64,000 nt of DNA from CAVXJN01 sp963773585 (GTDB lineage Bacteria > Pseudomonadota > Gammaproteobacteria > JASBUN01). Of this stretch, positions 8,676-17,863 are shown piece after piece. Made by a program: the position numbers and the translations under genes. Below the pieces are notes generated by a model. It saw nothing but the letters and a program-made list of their open reading frames with translations. It made no database searches and had not been told where the DNA came from. Each line of letters begins with the position of its first letter. The stretch's first letter is position 1. The stretch covers positions 422,535 through 486,534 of the forward strand of contig CAVZBR010000006.1 of assembly GCA_963773585.1 (NCBI GenBank), given 5' to 3'.

Positions 8676-10481
8676 ATGAATATGTCCCGTCGCGAGTTCC
8701 TGCAGATGTTGGCCATTGCCAGCGCCGCCGGCTTCAACCTGAGCGCCTACGGCACGAGCTCGCAAGCGGGCGAGTCAGCAGTCAGCAAGCCAGGCGCAGG
8801 TGCGAAGACGCAAAAAGGTCCGAGTAATCTGTACGAGCTGCCCCCGTTCGGGAACGTTTCGCTGTTGCATTACACCGACTGCCACGGCCAATTGCTTCCG
8901 ATTTACTTCCGCGAGCCGAATATCAACCTGGGTGTAGCCGACATGCGCGGAAGGCCGCCGCACATCGTTGGTGAACAGTTTCTGAAGTTCTATGACGTTA
9001 AGGACAATACGCCGCGCGCGCACGCATTCACCTATCTGGACTATGTCGAGGCAGCACAGAAGTACGGAAAGCTGGGAGGCTTCGCTCATCTCTCTACCCT
9101 GGTGAAAACAATGCGCGATCAACGCCCGGGAGCACTTCTGCTCGACGGCGGCGACACCTGGGGCGGCGGCTCCGGCACCGGACTATGGACCAATGCTCAA
9201 GACATGGTCGATGCCCAGAAGCTGCTCGGCGTGGATGTCATGACCGGCCACTGGGAGTTCACGTTCGGGGCTGATCGTGTCAAAGAAATCATCGAGAAGG
9301 ATTTCGCCGGGCATATCGATTTCGTCGCACAAAACGTCGTCGATAACGACTGGGGCGAGCAGGTCTTCACACCCTACGTCATCAAGGAAATGAAGGGAGT
9401 CCCGGTCGCAATTATCGGTCAATCTTTCCCCTATACCCCCATCGCCAACCCTCGTTACCTGATCCCGAACTGGTCATTCGGAATCCGCGACGACAGCATG
9501 CAGAAAATGGTCGACAAAGCCCGCTCGGAAGGCGCGCAGGTGGTGGTCGTGCTCTCGCACAATGGCATGGACGTCGATCTGAAGATGGCCAGCCGAGTCA
9601 ACGGCATTGACGCCATTATGGGGGGCCACACGCACGATGCGGTCCCGCAGCCGGTCGAAGTCTCGACTCCGAACGGCGGCAAGTGCCTGGTCACCAACGC
9701 AGGCTCCAACGGCAAGTTCCTGGCCGTCCTGGATTTCGACGTCAAGGACGGGAAAGTGCGCGACTATCGCTATCGCTTGTTACCGGTGTTCTCGAACTTC
9801 ATCGAGCCAGACCCGGCGATGACGGCGTACATCGAGAAGATGCGCAACCAGGATGTGTCCTACAACGGCGAAAAATTCAATATGAAAAAGCGCCTGGAAG
9901 AGCAATTGGCCGTAACCGACGATCTGCTCTACCGGCGCGGCAACTTCAACGGTACGTTCGATCAGCTGATTTGCGATGCGTTGATGGCGGTGCAGGATAC
10001 GCCGATTTCGTTCTCGCCGGGATTTCGCTGGGGTGTGAGCGTGCTTCCTGGGCAACCCATCACATTCGAACATGTGATGTCTCAAACTGCCCTCACCTAT
10101 CCGGTAGTCACCCGCAATGAAATGTCCGGCGAGATGATCAAAACGATCCTCGAGGACGTTGCGGACAATCTGTTCAACACGGATCCATACTATCAACAGG
10201 GCGGAGATATGGTGCGGGTGGGCGGTCTGAAGTATGCCATCGATCCGACCAAAGAGATCGGGCAACGCATCACCGATATGCAACTCGACGGCAGCCCGAT
10301 CGACGCCAATAAAACCTATCCCGTTGCCGGATGGGCCAGCGTCGCGCAACCTTTGGAAGGGAAACCGATTTGGGACTTGGTCGCGGAATATTGCCGCGAC
10401 CGCAAGAACGTCAAGATCTCGGAACTCAATGTCCCACAGATCAAGGGCATCCATGACAACCCGGGAATTGCGGACGTCTGA
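8676..10481 (+). CDS. soxB: SoxB, thiosulfohydrolase
   Basis: A periplasmic dimanganese enzyme (601 residues) that hydrolyses the sulfate group from SoxY-bound thiosulfonate. A Tat signal (SRREFLQML) starts the protein. The metallophosphatase-type core shows D68 and H70 in YTDCHGQL, then LLLDGGDTWGGG, GHWEFTFG, LSHNG and GGHTHD, all SoxB hallmarks. The C-terminal 5'-nucleotidase-like domain follows from about residue 400. GGAGG lies about 9 bases upstream of the ATG. The 297-base gap before it holds the soxA terminator and presumably its own promoter. A terminator follows. Confidence 0.96.
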   Translation: MNMSRREFLQMLAIASAAGFNLSAYGTSSQAGESAVSKPGAGAKTQKGPSNLYELPPFGNVSLLHYTDCHGQLLPIYFREPNINLGVADMRGRPPHIVGEQFLKFYDVKDNTPRAHAFTYLDYVEAAQKYGKLGGFAHLSTLVKTMRDQRPGALLLDGGDTWGGGSGTGLWTNAQDMVDAQKLLGVDVMTGHWEFTFGADRVKEIIEKDFAGHIDFVAQNVVDNDWGEQVFTPYVIKEMKGVPVAIIGQSFPYTPIANPRYLIPNWSFGIRDDSMQKMVDKARSEGAQVVVVLSHNGMDVDLKMASRVNGIDAIMGGHTHDAVPQPVEVSTPNGGKCLVTNAGSNGKFLAVLDFDVKDGKVRDYRYRLLPVFSNFIEPDPAMTAYIEKMRNQDVSYNGEKFNMKKRLEEQLAVTDDLLYRRGNFNGTFDQLICDALMAVQDTPISFSPGFRWGVSVLPGQPITFEHVMSQTALTYPVVTRNEMSGEMIKTILEDVADNLFNTDPYYQQGGDMVRVGGLKYAIDPTKEIGQRITDMQLDGSPIDANKTYPVAGWASVAQPLEGKPIWDLVAEYCRDRKNVKISELNVPQIKGIHDNPGIADV

Positions 10482-10502
10482 AACGAGATCGCGTTCTGCA
10501 AT

Positions 10503-10531
10503 AAAAAAGCCCCGCAGCGCGGGGCTTTTTT
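10503..10531. terminator. Terminator after soxB
   Basis: A perfect 7-bp GC stem (GCCCCGC with GCGGGGC) and a three-base loop with A6 on the left and T6 on the right. It can act in both directions. Confidence 0.9.
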
Positions 10532-10600
10532 ATTGCTCTTAAAGCGGGTTCCGGAGATGCCTCCTCAAAACGAAGTCGCACTACGGATGGGCTTTGAATT

Positions 10601-10676
10601 TGGTGGGCCGTGAAGGATTCGAACCTTCGACCAGCGGATTAAAAGTCCGATGCTCTACCGACTGAGCTAACGGCCC
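10601..10676 (-). tRNA. tRNA-Lys (anticodon TTT)
   Basis: On the minus strand the cloverleaf is complete: acceptor GGGCCGT pairs with ACGGCCC, the D arm is GCTC/GAGC, the anticodon loop is CTTTTAA (anticodon TTT), the T loop is TTCGAAT and CCA is encoded. The outermost pair of the anticodon stem (T-C) is a mismatch. The ends could be off by one base. Confidence 0.95.
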
Positions 10677-10758
10677 GACAAAGTGCGGAATAATACAATA
10701 TTAAGGGCCAATCACAAAGCCCCGCGGCCGACGACCGCCGCGAGGCTCAGGTGACAGA

Positions 10759-12069
10759 TTAAAGCGCTTCCAGCTTTCGCATTCCTTTCGGAAGCAGATG
10801 CATATCCACCAAAGAAGTCACCAGTGCGGAACCAAAGCTGGCGTCTTCGTGGAGCATTCGGTAGTACTGGACCTTCATGGTCGTCGCACTGCCCCACACA
10901 ATGCTGGCGAAGGTGATGAACGAGCCCAGCGCCAACGCGGACACGCCGGTTACGCCCTGACCGATGGTGCAACCCAGGCCCAGCACGCCGCCAAATCCCA
11001 TCAGCACCGCACCGATGAAATGGTTCACGAAGTCACGGAACGACGCGAACCATTCCCAGCGAAAACTTCGCGTGAATAAGGACCACAGCAAGGAACCGGC
11101 AATCACGCCCGCAAGCGCCATCACGCCGAAGGTCAGGTAAGGCTTTTGAAAGCCGTTGATGCCGTAACGCAAGGTGTAACCCATCGGGTTGATGAAGGTA
11201 AACGATTGCGTATTCAGCGAACGGGCCTCGGCGGGTTTGACCGGGGCGGGTTTGGCGGCGTCCCCGTCGGATCCCATTCCGAGCGAATCGTCCTGATACA
11301 TACTCCAATTGGCGACGTACTTATCCAAAGTAACGAGTTGCTGTTCACCGAAGAAATTCGCCTTCACCTGCACCGTGCTGGTCACGTACCAGGCGCCGAT
11401 TACAGCCAGGCCGACGATCAATCCGCCGAGAATGTTGTCGAAGCTGGTGCGGAAATCACGCGAACGGAAAATGAACGCAAACAGTCCCAGCGCCACCACG
11501 GCGCCGATAACCGTCCGGGCCATCAGTGCGTGATCGGGCGAAATCAGCGAGCCCAGATCCTGATTGCGGGGCAAGGTCACGCGCAGTCCCTGCATCCAAG
11601 GAAGGAAAAGCTCTGACATCAACGTTTTGTCGGTACCCGGGAATGGATACACCATGAAATAGGCGATCACCGCGATCACCAGCAGGACCATGACGGATTT
11701 CAAATTGCCGCCACCGACGCGAATGAGCGTTTTGTTGCCGCAGCCGCTGGCGAGCGTCATGCCAATGCCGAACATCACGCCACCGAACAGGTTCTCCGCC
11801 CAGATGAAAGTGTTGGATCGGTACGGCGGGAAAGAATCGGTGACATTGATGACGCCGGAATACTCTAGAATCACTACTCCCACCATCGCCACTGCGATCG
11901 CCAGCAGCCATGCACGGAAGCGACCGGTGTCGCCCATGTTTACCCAATCGGATACTGCACCCATGGTACAGAAATTGGTTTTATTGGCGACCGCCCCCAA
12001 CACCAGCGCGATGGCGAAAGTCGACCACAACATGACCATCCAAGCTTGACCAAAACTTTCGAATACCAT
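10759..12069 (-). CDS. YeeE/YedE-family thiosulfate or sulfur carrier (TsuA-like)
   Basis: A polytopic inner-membrane protein of 436 residues made of two homologous halves. The cysteine motifs typical of the family are visible: NKTNFC (C34), ASGCGNK (C110) and LGLGCTIGQG (C367). In the characterised member TsuA such cysteines line the path for thiosulfate. A hydrophilic insert near residues 236-292 separates the halves. It lies beside soxB and probably imports thiosulfate or another sulfur species, although other YeeE proteins work with TusA-like partners. A roughly 170-base upstream region with no gene should hold its promoter. Confidence 0.8.
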   Translation of the reverse strand: MVFESFGQAWMVMLWSTFAIALVLGAVANKTNFCTMGAVSDWVNMGDTGRFRAWLLAIAVAMVGVVILEYSGVINVTDSFPPYRSNTFIWAENLFGGVMFGIGMTLASGCGNKTLIRVGGGNLKSVMVLLVIAVIAYFMVYPFPGTDKTLMSELFLPWMQGLRVTLPRNQDLGSLISPDHALMARTVIGAVVALGLFAFIFRSRDFRTSFDNILGGLIVGLAVIGAWYVTSTVQVKANFFGEQQLVTLDKYVANWSMYQDDSLGMGSDGDAAKPAPVKPAEARSLNTQSFTFINPMGYTLRYGINGFQKPYLTFGVMALAGVIAGSLLWSLFTRSFRWEWFASFRDFVNHFIGAVLMGFGGVLGLGCTIGQGVTGVSALALGSFITFASIVWGSATTMKVQYYRMLHEDASFGSALVTSLVDMHLLPKGMRKLEAL

Positions 12070-12241
12070 GGCAATTGCCCTCTAAATGCGTTCCCCGGAC
12101 TCATCGGCGGACTTCATTCTGAAAGGTGCAGATGGCTGGAACCTTTCGTGACGGACCGCTCAAGAAGCAAATCTGGCTGATTATACGCCGAACGCCGTCA
12201 GAGTGTCATTCCAGCAAAAAACACTTGAAAGCCAGGGAAAA

Positions 12242-12922
12242 TCAACGGTAGCGGGTTGGGTCGGGGAAAGCAGCGGCTGCGAAACCGGCGGCGCGGAGAC
12301 GGCATGAATCGCATCGCCCGCACGCTGCCCCTGTGTCAGTCGCGGCATAGCAGGAAACTGTGAGCGAATAATCCACGCCCAGGTCGACGCCTCGGCGAAT
12401 GATTTCCGCTTTACTCAAGTCGATGAGCGGGGCATGCACCTGAAATCGGGCCCCTTCCACGCCCGCTCGAGTAGCAAGTTTCGCCAACTGCTCGAAACAG
12501 GCGATGTATTCTGGACGACAGTCCGGGTACCCGGAGTAATCCACCGCATTGACGCCGATGAACAAATCCCGGGCGCCAAGCACTTCCGCCCAGCCGAGTG
12601 CCAGCGCCAAAAATACTGTGTTGCGCGCGGGGACGTAGGTGACCGGTATGCCGCTGACCGGCTCGGTGGGAACCTCTATGGCGTGATCCGTCAACGCTGA
12701 ACCGCCGATGCTACCGAGATCGATTTCGACCACCTTGTGCTCGGTTGCGCCCAACGCTTGCGCAACCCGTTCAGCGGCCTGCAACTCAGCAGCGTGACGC
12801 TGACCGTAACGTAAGCTGAGTGTGTGGCACCGATAACCCTGTTCCCGCGCAATCGCGAGCACGGTCGCGGAATCCAGCCCGCCGGAGAGCAGCACCACCG
12901 CATCGCCGGCCGCACCGGTCAT
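12242..12922 (-). CDS. queC: 7-cyano-7-deazaguanine synthase QueC
   Basis: The cytoplasmic ATP-dependent enzyme that turns 7-carboxy-7-deazaguanine into preQ0, the precursor of queuosine. The PP-loop SGGLDS is at residues 13-18. A zinc-binding set CGRCDSC lies near the C-terminus with a further Cys upstream (SCYA). Length (226) is normal. It directly follows queE, 53 bases apart, so the two steps are coupled. Confidence 0.95.
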   Translation of the reverse strand: MTGAAGDAVVLLSGGLDSATVLAIAREQGYRCHTLSLRYGQRHAAELQAAERVAQALGATEHKVVEIDLGSIGGSALTDHAIEVPTEPVSGIPVTYVPARNTVFLALALGWAEVLGARDLFIGVNAVDYSGYPDCRPEYIACFEQLAKLATRAGVEGARFQVHAPLIDLSKAEIIRRGVDLGVDYSLTVSCYAATDTGAACGRCDSCRLRAAGFAAAAFPDPTRYR

Positions 12923-12975
12923 GTCGAAACCGCCAATCTCAACGGAGTCGCCAAGAACAGTTTATTCATCATGGG

Positions 12976-13647
12976 TCAGCGGCCGGGTTCATCGCCCCAC
13001 AACAGTTTGTGGAGCTGCACCTGAAAACGCACCGGCAGTCGATCTTCCAGAATCCACCCGGCAAGGGTGGCGGGAGGCAATTCATCGGCCACGGGCGAAA
13101 ACAGCACGTCGCAGCGGCCGCTCAACTGCAGCAGCCGTAATTGTTGCCGTGCCCACTCGAAATCGTCCCGGTCAGCGATGACGAACTTCACTTGGTCGTG
13201 AGTACCGAGCCATTGCAGGTTTTCGTATCGATTGCGTGCCGATTCGCCCGAGCCGGGGGTCTTCAGATCCATGACTTTGATCACCCGCGGATCGACCTCC
13301 GCCAGGTCCATGGCGCCGCTGGTTTCAAGGGAAACTTCATATCCGGCGTCGCATAGTGCGGCCAGTAATCGCGTACAGCCGGGTTGCGCCAGCGGCTCAC
13401 CGCCGGTTACGCAGACATGGTGCGCGCCATAGGAGGACACCTCAGCGGCGATGGAGTCGAGCGACCACCAGTCCCCGCCCTGGAAAGCGTACGCGGTATC
13501 GCAATAGCGACACCGCAGGGGGCAGCCAGTCAGACGCACGAAAACCGTGGGCAGGCCGACGCTGCGCGATTCGCCTTGAATCGAGTAAAAGATTTCTGTG
13601 ATCCGCAGCCGTGCGGGCTGGGTTTTGGGTGCGGCCCCGGCGTTCAT
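12976..13647 (-). CDS. queE: 7-carboxy-7-deazaguanine synthase QueE (radical SAM)
   Basis: A radical-SAM enzyme that forms 7-carboxy-7-deazaguanine from 6-carboxytetrahydropterin. The cluster motif CPLRCRYC (CxxxCxxC) is present, preceded by EIFYSIQGE and followed by TGGEPL. The ATG at 13647 gives 223 residues; an in-frame TTG at 13662 would add five. It sits between cpoB and queC, an arrangement seen in many gammaproteobacteria. Confidence 0.94.
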   Translation of the reverse strand: MNAGAAPKTQPARLRITEIFYSIQGESRSVGLPTVFVRLTGCPLRCRYCDTAYAFQGGDWWSLDSIAAEVSSYGAHHVCVTGGEPLAQPGCTRLLAALCDAGYEVSLETSGAMDLAEVDPRVIKVMDLKTPGSGESARNRYENLQWLGTHDQVKFVIADRDDFEWARQQLRLLQLSGRCDVLFSPVADELPPATLAGWILEDRLPVRFQVQLHKLLWGDEPGR

Positions 13648-13690
13648 CCGCTTATTGTACAACAGCTGCCCGGCGTTGAACGCCGGGCCG

Positions 13691-14485
13691 TCAGTGGCCC
13701 TCTTTGCGCATCCGTTGCAAACGGGTTTCGGCCAAACGTGCGGCGGTGCTATTGGGAAATTGCGAGACCACTTGCTCCAAGGCCTTGCGCGCCTCGCCCC
13801 ACTGCTGCAGTTCGTAGCGCGTAAACCCGAGCTTCAGCATTGCATCGGGCACTTTGCTGCTGTTCGGATACTGTGACACCACTTTCTCAAACTCTGCCGC
13901 GGCTGTTTTGTATTCCCGTGATACGTAATTCGCCTCGCCCAACCAATACTGGGCATTGTCGGCGTATCCGCTTTGCGGATAGGCCTTGAGAAACTTCTGC
14001 AGAGCCTCGATCGACTGCGGGTAGCGGCCTTCCTTCAGGAGAGTGAAAGCGCCCTCATAGGCAGCCCGTTCATCGGCGCTGGGCGCCGCCGAAGCGGCCT
14101 GCGGTGCTGACCCCGCAGCTGGCGTGGATGCCGAGGCACCGGCCGCAGGCGGCGTCGCGGGAGTGGAGCTTTGCGTGGTGCGGTTGCTCGCCCCAAGCTC
14201 CAGTTCCCGTAGACGCCGGTCTACGTCCAGGTACAACTCGCGCTGTCGCCGTTTGACTTCCTCGAGCTGGTGATTGGTCTGCTCTGCATCGCCTCGCAAC
14301 TGACGCAACTCTCGTTCCAGTTGCTCGACTCGCTCGAGCAGGAACACCATGCGCTGCTCAACCGGCGTTGCGCCCGCGTCGACGCGCGGCGTAACCACAG
14401 GTGGCGATGCGGACCAAGCGATCGGCGTCCCTGCCACTGCGGCGAGCAACAGCCCGCCGCCCCATGCCGAACGCTTACCAACCAT
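13691..14485 (-). CDS. cpoB: Cell division coordinator CpoB (YbgF)
   Basis: A periplasmic Tol-associated protein (264 residues from the ATG at 14485) that links peptidoglycan synthesis with outer-membrane constriction. The signal peptide runs to about WSA. A coiled-coil segment (RVEQLERELRQLR and on) is followed by an Ala/Pro/Thr-rich linker and three C-terminal TPRs (about 145-260) ending RLQRMRKEGH. The start has AAGAGG upstream and lies 4 bases after the pal stop codon. Confidence 0.92.
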   Translation of the reverse strand: MVGKRSAWGGGLLLAAVAGTPIAWSASPPVVTPRVDAGATPVEQRMVFLLERVEQLERELRQLRGDAEQTNHQLEEVKRRQRELYLDVDRRLRELELGASNRTTQSSTPATPPAAGASASTPAAGSAPQAASAAPSADERAAYEGAFTLLKEGRYPQSIEALQKFLKAYPQSGYADNAQYWLGEANYVSREYKTAAAEFEKVVSQYPNSSKVPDAMLKLGFTRYELQQWGEARKALEQVVSQFPNSTAARLAETRLQRMRKEGH

Positions 14486-14489
14486 GCCT

Positions 14490-15038
14490 TTACCTCTTGT
14501 AAATGATTTCCACACGCCGGTTCTGCTGCCACGCACTTTCGTCATGGCCGGTCGCGACGGGGCGTTCTTCGCCGTAACTCACGGTCTGAATCTGGGAATC
14601 GGCCGCGCCCATGAACAACATCAGGCGCCGGACTGCTTCAGCGCGCCGCTCACCCAGGGCGATATTGTACTCGCGCGAGCCCCGTTCGTCCGTATGCCCC
14701 TCCAAGGTGATATGGGCGCGGGGGTTGGCCGCCAGAAACTGCGCATGAGCCTGCACGATAGGACGATATTGGTCCTGAATCTCGCTTTTGTCGTAATCGA
14801 AGTAGATTACCCGTTTGGACAGCGGATTGGAGGGGTCCTCGGTCATGGGGTAGGCCTGCACCCCTTCCTGCTCCGGCAACGGCGTCGCAGTCGAACCCTC
14901 CGCACCCGGAACTCCTTCCTGACCGGAACGGTCTTCGACCGAAATATCTGAGGGCGCCTTGGTCCCACCCGTGCCGCCACAAGCAGCGAGCAAGGTCGCA
15001 AGCATTGCAACCGAAATCAGCTTTCCAATGATGTTCAT
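14490..15038 (-). CDS. pal: Peptidoglycan-associated lipoprotein Pal
   Basis: An outer-membrane lipoprotein that binds peptidoglycan through an OmpA-like domain. The start at 15038 gives 182 residues with the lipobox LLAAC (Cys about 21). The OmpA domain carries EGHTDERGSREYNIALGERRA. GAAGGAGA precedes the ATG. Start and tolB stop overlap as ATGA, which suggests translational coupling. Confidence 0.96.
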   Translation of the reverse strand: MNIIGKLISVAMLATLLAACGGTGGTKAPSDISVEDRSGQEGVPGAEGSTATPLPEQEGVQAYPMTEDPSNPLSKRVIYFDYDKSEIQDQYRPIVQAHAQFLAANPRAHITLEGHTDERGSREYNIALGERRAEAVRRLMLFMGAADSQIQTVSYGEERPVATGHDESAWQQNRRVEIIYKR

Positions 15039-16396
15039 TTCGTCTCCTTCGATTTGTCGGTAAATGGTCCCCAAGCCGGTTCGCGGACATCTCCCTGCTG
15101 CACACGCAGCCGTTGCCGAACCTTTCCGTCCACCGAGACGGCGGCCAATTCGCCGTGATCGCGGTGTGCGGTGGCATACAGAATCATGCTGCCGTTGGGC
15201 GCGAAAGTGGGTGATTCGTCCAACGGCCCTTCCGATACGACGCGCAGCGTGCGGTCGCCGAGATCCAGGATAGCGATCTGAAAGCCTTCGCCGCTACTAT
15301 GCACCATCGCCACAAGCTTGCCATCCGGCGAGACTTCCGGTCGGGCGTTGTAGTTTCCTTCAAAAGTCAGGCGTTCGGCACGACCGCCGGAAGCCGGGAC
15401 CTGATAAATCTGCGGGCCGCCGCTTCGATCGGAAGTGAACAACAGACTAGCGCCATCGGGCGTCCAGGCGGGTTCCGTATCGATGGCACGATTGTAGGTA
15501 ATCCGCCTCATGTTGCCGTTCGCGATCTGGATCACGTAGATCTCGGGATTTCCGGGATCATCCCGGGAAAGTGTCACCGCCAATTGCCGCCCGTCGGGTG
15601 ACCACGCCGGCGCGCCGTTGATGCCTTTGAAGGCCGCCACTTTGCGTGCGGTGGCGGTCTGCAGATCATGCACGTATACGGCAGGCTGTCCGCCTTCGAA
15701 CGATACGTATGCCAGACTGCGGCCGTCCGGCGACCAGGACGGCGACATGATCGGCTGGCTGGAGCTGACCACCTGGAATTCGTTGTGACCGTCGTAGTCT
15801 GCGACCATCAGGTTGTAACGCCGCGCCTTGGCAGCGCCGCTCGCCGTTATGTATGCGATGCGAGTACTGAACGCGCCGCGCACGCCTGTCAGCGCCTCGA
15901 AGATCACATCACTGATGAAATGAGCGGTGCTGCGCAACCGATTGGCGGGCGTCGGCAAATTGTAGCCTGCCAATTGCTTGAGCTTGTAGGCGGGACGATC
16001 CGGCGCCATGGACCCGGGCTTGTAAATATCGAACAGTTGGAACTGCACCAGATAAGAACCGTTCGCGGTCGGGTGGACTCGACCGACGACCAGATTGTCC
16101 ACGCCGATGGCGCGCCATTTTTCGAAGTTGACTTCGCTGCCGTGATGGGGCGTTTCCAGAAAATCCGATTGCGGCTTGAGCTCGAAACGACCGCTACCAC
16201 GCAGGTCATTGGCGATAACGGCGCTTACGTCCTCTGGCACCGGTCCGGAGCCGGCCCATTGGAACGGCACGATGGCGATCGGGATTCCACCCTCCGTGCC
16301 ACCCGTGATATGAATTTCCAGTAGCGCTTGGGCGTTGCCGGCCCAGAGCCAGGCTCCGGCCAGCACTACGGTTGCGATCAGCTTGCGTATCATCAT
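15035..16396 (-). CDS. tolB: Tol-Pal system protein TolB
   Basis: A periplasmic beta-propeller (453 residues) that shuttles between Pal and TolA. A signal peptide (to about AQA) is followed by an N-terminal alpha/beta domain and WD-like propeller repeats, visible as recurring SPSWSPDGRSLAY, APAWSPDGRQLAV and EPAWTPDGASLLF. The last codons overlap pal. Confidence 0.96.
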   Translation of the reverse strand: MMIRKLIATVVLAGAWLWAGNAQALLEIHITGGTEGGIPIAIVPFQWAGSGPVPEDVSAVIANDLRGSGRFELKPQSDFLETPHHGSEVNFEKWRAIGVDNLVVGRVHPTANGSYLVQFQLFDIYKPGSMAPDRPAYKLKQLAGYNLPTPANRLRSTAHFISDVIFEALTGVRGAFSTRIAYITASGAAKARRYNLMVADYDGHNEFQVVSSSQPIMSPSWSPDGRSLAYVSFEGGQPAVYVHDLQTATARKVAAFKGINGAPAWSPDGRQLAVTLSRDDPGNPEIYVIQIANGNMRRITYNRAIDTEPAWTPDGASLLFTSDRSGGPQIYQVPASGGRAERLTFEGNYNARPEVSPDGKLVAMVHSSGEGFQIAILDLGDRTLRVVSEGPLDESPTFAPNGSMILYATAHRDHGELAAVSVDGKVRQRLRVQQGDVREPAWGPFTDKSKETK

Positions 16397-16412
16397 TCCA
16401 ATACCTCAGAAC

Positions 16413-17429
16413 TTAATCCTTGACCTCAAATGTAAAGCGGATGTCCCGGTCGAATACGTCCGGATCAGGCGCGGGCGGCAACGGCGAAGCCTTGTACACT
16501 GCTGTCTCGACCGAACGGCGGAACAGGTCGTCGCCGGTGCACGAGGTCACCCGTACTGAGACCACTTCACCGCCCGGGATCTGGCTCACCAATACCTCGC
16601 AGGTCGCGCCCTTGGCCACATGCGCGGGCCGCCGCCAGTACCGCCGCACTTTGTCCGCGATGGCCGCGACGTAACGCGCCTTTTGTTGCTCAATCTCCTT
16701 GCCCCGCTGCGCCTTGAGCCGGGATTCCTCCACCGCCAGCTGCTTTTGCAATTCCGCTTCGCGGGCTTTGCGTTCGGCTTCCTCTTTGCGATGCTGCTCC
16801 TCGGCGGCACGCTTCTTTTCCAACTCAGCGAGCCGCTTCTTTTCCGCTTCCGCCTTCTGGCGTTGCTCCTCGGCCTGCCGCGCCTGTTCTTCGCGCTCCT
16901 TTTTCATCTTCTCCAAGCGCTCGGACTCGGCCTTCTGCTCGGCGCGAAGCTTTTCCAAACGCTCCTGCTCGGCTTGCTTCTGCTGCGCGAGCCGTTGCTG
17001 TTCCTCGCGCTGGGCCAGGCGCTGCTTTTCCTGCTCTTCGCGCACCTTTGCGAGTCGTTCCTGCTCGGCCTTCTTTTCCTTTTCGGCCTGCTGCTGCTCC
17101 TGTTCGCGCTTTTGCTTCAGCTCAGCAAGCCGCTGTTGCTCCATTTTTCGGGCGTCCCGCGCTTCCCGGGCTTGCTGTTCCAGACGCTCCTGGCGGGCTT
17201 GTTCCTGGTCCCGTTTGCGCTTTTCCTGGGTGCGGAGCTTTTCCATCTCCTGCTGGATCTTGGACTCGTCGACGGCCACCGCTTTGATCGGCTCCACCTT
17301 CGACTGCGAGTCAGCCATCGGTGTCGGAGACCGCGAGAAACTCAATATCAGCATGCCGATCAAGGCGATATGCACCACTATCGCAAGGGTGAGGGGTCCC
17401 GCATATTTGCGCAACGAGCTACGTGCCAC
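16413..17429 (-). CDS. tolA: Tol-Pal system protein TolA
   Basis: An inner-membrane protein (338 residues). One transmembrane helix (about 12-31) is followed by a very long charged helix rich in Glu, Lys, Gln, Arg and Ala (about 45-245), then a small globular domain with KVRRYWRRP and CEVLV that contacts TolB/Pal. It transmits energy from TolQR to the outer membrane. It lies between tolR and tolB. Confidence 0.94.
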   Translation of the reverse strand: MARSSLRKYAGPLTLAIVVHIALIGMLILSFSRSPTPMADSQSKVEPIKAVAVDESKIQQEMEKLRTQEKRKRDQEQARQERLEQQAREARDARKMEQQRLAELKQKREQEQQQAEKEKKAEQERLAKVREEQEKQRLAQREEQQRLAQQKQAEQERLEKLRAEQKAESERLEKMKKEREEQARQAEEQRQKAEAEKKRLAELEKKRAAEEQHRKEEAERKAREAELQKQLAVEESRLKAQRGKEIEQQKARYVAAIADKVRRYWRRPAHVAKGATCEVLVSQIPGGEVVSVRVTSCTGDDLFRRSVETAVYKASPLPPAPDPDVFDRDIRFTFEVKD

Positions 17430-17437
17430 GGCTACGC

Positions 17438-17863
17438 CTAACGCTCCGGAGGCGGCTGCGTCACCAGTCCCACACTGGGCGCGCCGGCCTGCTGCAAAAG
17501 CACCATGGCGCGCGTCACTTCCTGATACGCCACTTCGCGATCGCCCTTGACGACGACCGGCGTATCGGGCCGGTTGCGCAGCACCGCAGCCACCCTCGCC
17601 ACCAATGTCGAGTCGTCCACGGGCTCGGGCTCGGCCTGGCCGATCGCGATGTAATAGTTACCTGTCTTGTCCACCGTAACCTGGACCGGCGTGGCTTCAT
17701 CCGGTGGCAACGGCTTCGCCGACGCCTGCGGCAAATTCACTTTCACGCCTTCCGTAATCAGCGGCGCCGTGACCATGAAGATCACCAGCAGCACCAACAT
17801 CACGTCGATATAGGGAACCACATTGATCTGCGACATCGGCGGCTTCTTGATTCGCTGGCGCAC
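17438..17863 (-). CDS. tolR: Tol-Pal proton channel subunit TolR
   Basis: An ExbD/TolR-family inner-membrane protein (141 residues). The N-terminal helix contains the motif INVVPYIDVMLVLLVIFMV, whose Asp is the conserved proton-path residue. The periplasmic domain follows. With TolQ it converts proton flow into motion of TolA. The last base of tolQ is the first base of tolR's start codon. Confidence 0.95.
   Translation of the reverse strand: MRQRIKKPPMSQINVVPYIDVMLVLLVIFMVTAPLITEGVKVNLPQASAKPLPPDEATPVQVTVDKTGNYYIAIGQAEPEPVDDSTLVARVAAVLRNRPDTPVVVKGDREVAYQEVTRAMVLLQQAGAPSVGLVTQPPPER

Noticed and set aside
10601..10758. Integration site at the tRNA-Lys gene
   Set aside because: No integrase and no repeated tRNA 3' end nearby; the neighbouring genes are ordinary.
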